Shown here in pieces: positions 6,084 through 8,740 of a DNA stretch of 8,740 bases; position 1 is the first letter of the stretch; each line of letters opens with the position of its first letter. The notes beneath the pieces are model-generated. The model was not told where the DNA came from. It saw only the letters and a program-made list of their open reading frames with translations, and ran no database searches. Origin of the DNA: Treponema sp. (lineage in GTDB: Bacteria > Spirochaetota > Spirochaetia > Treponematales > Breznakiellaceae); NCBI GenBank assembly GCA_031283505.1, contig JAITBO010000004.1:1-8740 (forward strand), in the 5' to 3' direction. The translations under genes and the position numbers were made by a program.

Positions 6084-6961
6084 AAAGGGGTTTGCGGGGC
6101 GCGGCCAGGCGCGGTTTGCCGCAGAAGATGTACCTGGCGGCGGTTCTGGTTCTGATGTATGTCCCCATTCTTCTGGTGATAGTCTATTCGTTTAACGGCA
6201 GCCGTGTCACTTCGGTGTGGCGGGACTTTACCTTCCGGTGGTACGCCGAACTTTTCCGGGACCGGGCCATGTTTACCGCCCTCAGGAACAGCGTGATCCT
6301 GGGGGTCTTGAGCAGCCTTTCCGCTGCCGTCATCGGCACCCTGGGAGCCGTCGGGATGTCCCGCTCCCGGCAGCCTGCGGGCCGGATCATGGAGTACTTC
6401 TCCATTCTGCCCATCATGATCCCGGAGATCATCCTGGGCATGGTGTCCCTGGCTTTCTTTTCCCTTTTGGCTCTTCCTTTGGGTATGCTTACCCTGGTCA
6501 TAGCCCATACCGCCTTCTGCATTCCCTACGTGTACCTTCTGGTAAAGGGACGCCTTGCCGGGCTGGACAAAAGCTATGTGGAAGCCGCCAGAAACCTTGG
6601 CGCGGGGGAATTGCGGGCCTTTTTCGATATTACCCTGCCCCTTATTTTACCGGCGGTGATTTCGGGCATACTCCTTTCCTTTGCCATGAGCTTTGACGAC
6701 GTGATCATCAGCGTCTTTGTCACCGGGCCGAATACCAATACCCTCCCCATCAGGATATACTCCCAGCTTAAAACCGGCGTTACCCCCAAGACCAACGCCC
6801 TCTGTACTCTGCTCTTTGTGGTTACGGCGGCGTTGTGCCTGATTTCCGTATATTTTGCGAATTTGAAAACAAAAAAATTGCCCTATAAAACAACTAAATT
6901 CAAGGAAGCTGTTCCAGAGACTGAAGTTTTGGAACAGCCTCAATCTACAAAGGAGACTTGA
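6080..6961 (+). CDS. potC: ABC transporter permease, spermidine/putrescine type (PotC)
   Basis: A 293-residue partner permease starting at the ATGA overlap with potB, with GGAGGG at 6068-6073 six bases before the ATG. The frame stays open about 540 bases further upstream, inside potB, but only this start gives a PotC-like N-terminus (MYLAAVLVLMYVPILLVIVYS as first membrane segment). The EAA loop EAARNLGAGELRAFFDITLP lies at 168-187; SFDDVIISVFVTGP (204-217) is characteristic of PotC-like permeases. The last membrane helix ends at about 261. The remaining 32 residues (Lys/Glu/Thr-rich) form a cytoplasmic tail that contains a copy of the AGTTTTGGAACAG repeat, so part of the tail may derive from a mobile repeat. 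One base separates it from potD. Confidence 0.93.
   Translation: MKRGLRGAARRGLPQKMYLAAVLVLMYVPILLVIVYSFNGSRVTSVWRDFTFRWYAELFRDRAMFTALRNSVILGVLSSLSAAVIGTLGAVGMSRSRQPAGRIMEYFSILPIMIPEIILGMVSLAFFSLLALPLGMLTLVIAHTAFCIPYVYLLVKGRLAGLDKSYVEAARNLGAGELRAFFDITLPLILPAVISGILLSFAMSFDDVIISVFVTGPNTNTLPIRIYSQLKTGVTPKTNALCTLLFVVTAALCLISVYFANLKTKKLPYKTTKFKEAVPETEVLEQPQSTKET
6925..6937 (+). repeat. Copy 1 of AGTTTTGGAACAG repeat, inside potC
   Basis: Identical 13-mer to the copies at 8624 and 8690. Here it encodes part of the potC C-terminal tail (EVLEQ). With GTTCCA at 6911-6916 it can form a hairpin, GTTCCA/TGGAAC, with a 13-nt loop. Confidence 0.7.
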
Positions 6962-6962
6962 A

Positions 6963-8048
6963 ATGAGGAGATTCAGAATGAAAAGAACCGGATTGATCGT
7001 ATTGTGTTTGGCGCTGTCCCTTGCGCCTCTTGCCGGGCTGTGGGCCGGGGGTTCCCGTGAACGCGGCGCGTCAAAGCAGCAGCAGCTTACCCTGTTTACC
7101 TGGGAAGGGATGTTCCCCCAGGAAATACTCGACGGCTTTGAAAAAGAGACCGGTATCAAGATCAACTACGTGAATTTCGATTTTGACGAAACTATGTTGA
7201 CCCGCCTCGAAACCGCCGGAGGATCAGGCTACGATCTGGTGATCGCCGACGATTACATCATCGAAACCGTGATTGCCCAGGGCCTTGCCCAAAAGCTGGA
7301 CAAGAGCCGCCTTTCAAATTATGGGAACATCAATCCCATTTATCAGCGGCAATTCTACGATCCTACGGACGAGTACACCATTCCCTACGGCGCGGGGGTG
7401 CAGACCATCGTTTACGATCCTTCCCGTGTAAGCGTTCCCATTAAAGGTTATGCGGACCTTTGGGATCAGAGCCTGAAGGACCGTGTAGGGATCATCGAAA
7501 ATTACAGGGTGGTGAACGGCATGGCCCTTAAAGCGCTGGGTCAGAGCTACAATACCAACGATCCGGAGACGATCCGCGCTGCCGGCGACCGGCTCCGCTC
7601 CCTTGCACCGAATATCCGGCTTATCAGGGACGACGATCTTCAGAACGACCTTCTTTCCGGGGAGATTTCCGCCGCAGTCATGTATACCTCCCAGGTAACC
7701 ATGGCGAAGATGGAGAACCCCGCCCTAAAGGTGGTATTCCCGGCGGAAGGCATAGGTTTCGGCATCATGGCGGGTTTTATCCCCGGCAAGGCTCCAAACC
7801 CCGGCGCGGCCTACGATTTTCTCAATTACATCATGGATCCCCGGCGCGGCGCTTCGTGCTTCGAGTTTCTGGGCTACTACAGCACCTATTCCGCATCGGA
7901 TCCTTACATCAGCGGGGAGTACAAGGAATTTCTTACCCTTCCCGAGGGTTTCAATACTCGTATGGAGATGATTCAGAATATCAGTCTCGAAGCGGACGAA
8001 GAGCATACCCTGATCTGGACCGCCTTTAAAGCCGCCGCGGGAAAGTAA
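6963..8048 (+). CDS. potD: ABC transporter substrate-binding protein, PotD-like; substrate uncertain
   Basis: A 361-residue periplasmic binding protein. An N-terminal signal peptide (1-28: MRRFRMKR then a hydrophobic stretch ending LAGLWA) is followed by GGSRERG; there is no lipobox cysteine, unlike the lipoprotein TpPotD of T. pallidum, so it looks like a signal peptidase I product. The fold follows E. coli PotD well (LTLFTWEGMFPQEILDGFEKETGI near 42-65; GYDLVIADDYIIE near 89-101; YTIPYGAGVQTIVYDP near 138-152). At the places where E. coli PotD has Asp168, Glu171, Trp255 and Asp257, this protein by eye has Asn, Val, Gly and Met, so polyamine binding may be altered or another ligand used. GGAG at 6952-6955 supports the ATG at 6963. 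Fourth gene of the operon. Confidence 0.88.
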   Translation: MRRFRMKRTGLIVLCLALSLAPLAGLWAGGSRERGASKQQQLTLFTWEGMFPQEILDGFEKETGIKINYVNFDFDETMLTRLETAGGSGYDLVIADDYIIETVIAQGLAQKLDKSRLSNYGNINPIYQRQFYDPTDEYTIPYGAGVQTIVYDPSRVSVPIKGYADLWDQSLKDRVGIIENYRVVNGMALKALGQSYNTNDPETIRAAGDRLRSLAPNIRLIRDDDLQNDLLSGEISAAVMYTSQVTMAKMENPALKVVFPAEGIGFGIMAGFIPGKAPNPGAAYDFLNYIMDPRRGASCFEFLGYYSTYSASDPYISGEYKEFLTLPEGFNTRMEMIQNISLEADEEHTLIWTAFKAAAGK

Positions 8049-8077
8049 ACGGTAAAGCCGCCGCCGCAATTAAAGGC

Positions 8078-8106
8078 TATACAGATAGGTATGGGTGTGG
8101 TATATT
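8078..8106 (+). promoter_or_regulatory. Probable promoter of the bacteriohemerythrin gene
   Basis: TATACA (8078-8083) and TATATT (8101-8106), 17 bases apart, match the sigma-70 consensus at four and five of six positions. It lies in the 86-bp gap after potD, so the hemerythrin is probably transcribed separately. No terminator is evident in the gap. Confidence 0.45.
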
Positions 8107-8121
8107 ATCGAAATAAAAGAC

Positions 8122-8128
8122 AAGGAGG
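8122..8128 (+). promoter_or_regulatory. Strong ribosome-binding site of the bacteriohemerythrin gene
   Basis: AAGGAGG, six bases before the ATG at 8135; close to perfect complement of the 16S rRNA 3' end, so translation should be efficient. Confidence 0.75.
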
Positions 8129-8134
8129 CAGAGA

Positions 8135-8539
8135 ATGGAATATCAATGGGATAAAAGTTTGGAAACTGGGAACCAGATGATCGACACCCAGCATAAACAG
8201 CTTTTTTTGGCCATCAATAACCTTATCCATACCTACGAAAGCGGTAAGGGTAAGGATGAACTGAAGAGAAGCCTGGATTTCTTGAATGATTATACGATCA
8301 AGCACTTTTTTGACGAGGAACAGCTTCAGCAACAATACAAATACCCTGATTTTGAAAATCACAAGAAATATCACGAAGGATTTAAGAAAGAAGTCAGGGA
8401 TTTATCGGTAGAACTCATCATGAAAGGTGTGTCGGATTCTTTGCTCAAAGATGTCCAGGTAAAGATCGGCGACTGGCTGGTAACTCACATAAAAGGCCAG
8501 GACATTAAAGTAGCCGCTCACATCAAAAGTCATGGCTAA
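8135..8539 (+). CDS. Bacteriohemerythrin (non-heme di-iron oxygen-binding protein)
   Basis: A 134-residue single-domain hemerythrin, the typical length. All expected iron ligands are visible: H20 (in DTQHKQLF), H57 and E61 (HFFDEEQ), H76 and H80 (HKKYH), H118 and D123 (HIKGQD), plus the conserved N-terminal W5. It binds O2 reversibly at a di-iron site in the cytoplasm. In anaerobic or microaerophilic bacteria such proteins are thought to buffer, sense or deliver oxygen. There is no fused signalling domain. It has its own promoter and a strong ribosome-binding site and is followed by a repeat-rich intergenic stretch, so it looks monocistronic. Base composition is lower in GC than in the pot genes. 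Confidence 0.94.
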   Translation: MEYQWDKSLETGNQMIDTQHKQLFLAINNLIHTYESGKGKDELKRSLDFLNDYTIKHFFDEEQLQQQYKYPDFENHKKYHEGFKKEVRDLSVELIMKGVSDSLLKDVQVKIGDWLVTHIKGQDIKVAAHIKSHG

Positions 8540-8623
8540 AGCGAAGGAGACTGCGGGTTCCAGGGATTCCACAGCCTCCATAGCATCGGCGCTAAAAAAA
8601 TTATTACCAGCGGGCCTGTCAAT

Positions 8624-8636
8624 AGTTTTGGAACAG
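8624..8636 (+). repeat. Copy 2 of AGTTTTGGAACAG repeat
   Basis: Part of a longer match: GTCAATAGTTTTGGAACAGGC here and a near-identical version (one extra T, one G to A) around 8683-8706. Confidence 0.75.
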
Positions 8637-8653
8637 GCTCCTGATATTTTACA

Positions 8654-8699
8654 TTCCCAAAACCGTGTGCGTTTAGCACACAGTCAATTAGTTTTGGAA
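8654..8699. repeat. Nested hairpin built from an inverted repeat copy
   Basis: TTCCCAAAAC (8654-8663) pairs with GTTTTGGAA (8691-8699) with one bulged C; inside it GTGTGC (8665-8670) pairs perfectly with GCACAC (8676-8681). The outer left arm is a degenerate inverted copy of the 13-base repeat. Confidence 0.6.
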
Positions 8700-8702
8700 C
8701 AG
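8690..8702 (+). repeat. Copy 3 of AGTTTTGGAACAG repeat
   Basis: Exact 13-mer, 66 bases after copy 2, again preceded by GTCAAT and followed by a CTC-type end (ACTC). Confidence 0.75.
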
Positions 8703-8740
8703 ACTCATTTGTATAGCCTAAATTGAAAGGCAACAATTCG

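Larger units (their letters stand above)
8540..8740. other. Repeat-bearing intergenic stretch
   Basis: No supported gene; a 64-codon plus-strand frame starts inside the hemerythrin stop region (8532) without a ribosome-binding site and is probably spurious. It holds two copies of the 13-base repeat and a nested hairpin. Confidence 0.5.

Noticed and set aside
1..8740. CRISPR array or rRNA genes
   Set aside because: No regularly spaced direct repeats of the right size and no rRNA-like sequence were seen.

Overview
The window looks like a spirochaete chromosome, most plausibly a gut-type Treponema. It has a compact potABCD-type polyamine transporter operon followed by a bacteriohemerythrin. The leader of the substrate-binding protein ends in an AGG-type site, and all four transporter genes are tightly coupled. 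The organism assignment is inference from gene content and style; there is no rRNA or marker gene to fix it.

Left half (about 1-3870) is accessory DNA made of fragments. Positions 1-117 carry the start of an IS1182-like transposase running off the left edge, with a probable IS end. Positions 118-1212 hold no convincing gene. They contain a dense series of perfect hairpins (232-253, 262-299, 306-322, 432-452, 593-617) and a 10-bp inverted repeat at 649-700 with an oriT-like layout. Together these suggest the non-coding end of a conjugative or mobilizable element. On the minus strand, 1213-2613 encodes a complete P4/D5-type SF3 helicase, the only intact phage or plasmid replication gene here. 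A short tail of an upstream minus-strand gene (2626 to about 2755) abuts a possible IS3-type transposase tail on the plus strand. From about 3127 to 3743 lies the most unusual item: an apparently ORF-less, degenerate group II intron with a recognisable domain V and a possible domain VI. Immediately to its right is the amino-terminal fragment of a minus-strand transposase (3751-3867).

Right half (4045-8539) is orderly. An ATPase (potA), two permeases (potB, potC) and a substrate-binding protein (potD) lie on the plus strand. ATGA overlaps join A/B and B/C, and one base separates C from D, so they should be co-transcribed and translationally coupled to build one ABC importer. By eye alignment, the acidic residues that hold polyamine in E. 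coli PotD are not conserved in this PotD, so the substrate is uncertain. A bacteriohemerythrin with all expected iron ligands follows, with its own likely promoter and a strong ribosome-binding site.

The last 200 bases contain two copies of a short repeat (AGTTTTGGAACAG) that also occurs inside the carboxy-terminal tail of potC, plus a nested hairpin formed partly from the repeat. This suggests a small dispersed repeat family in this genome.
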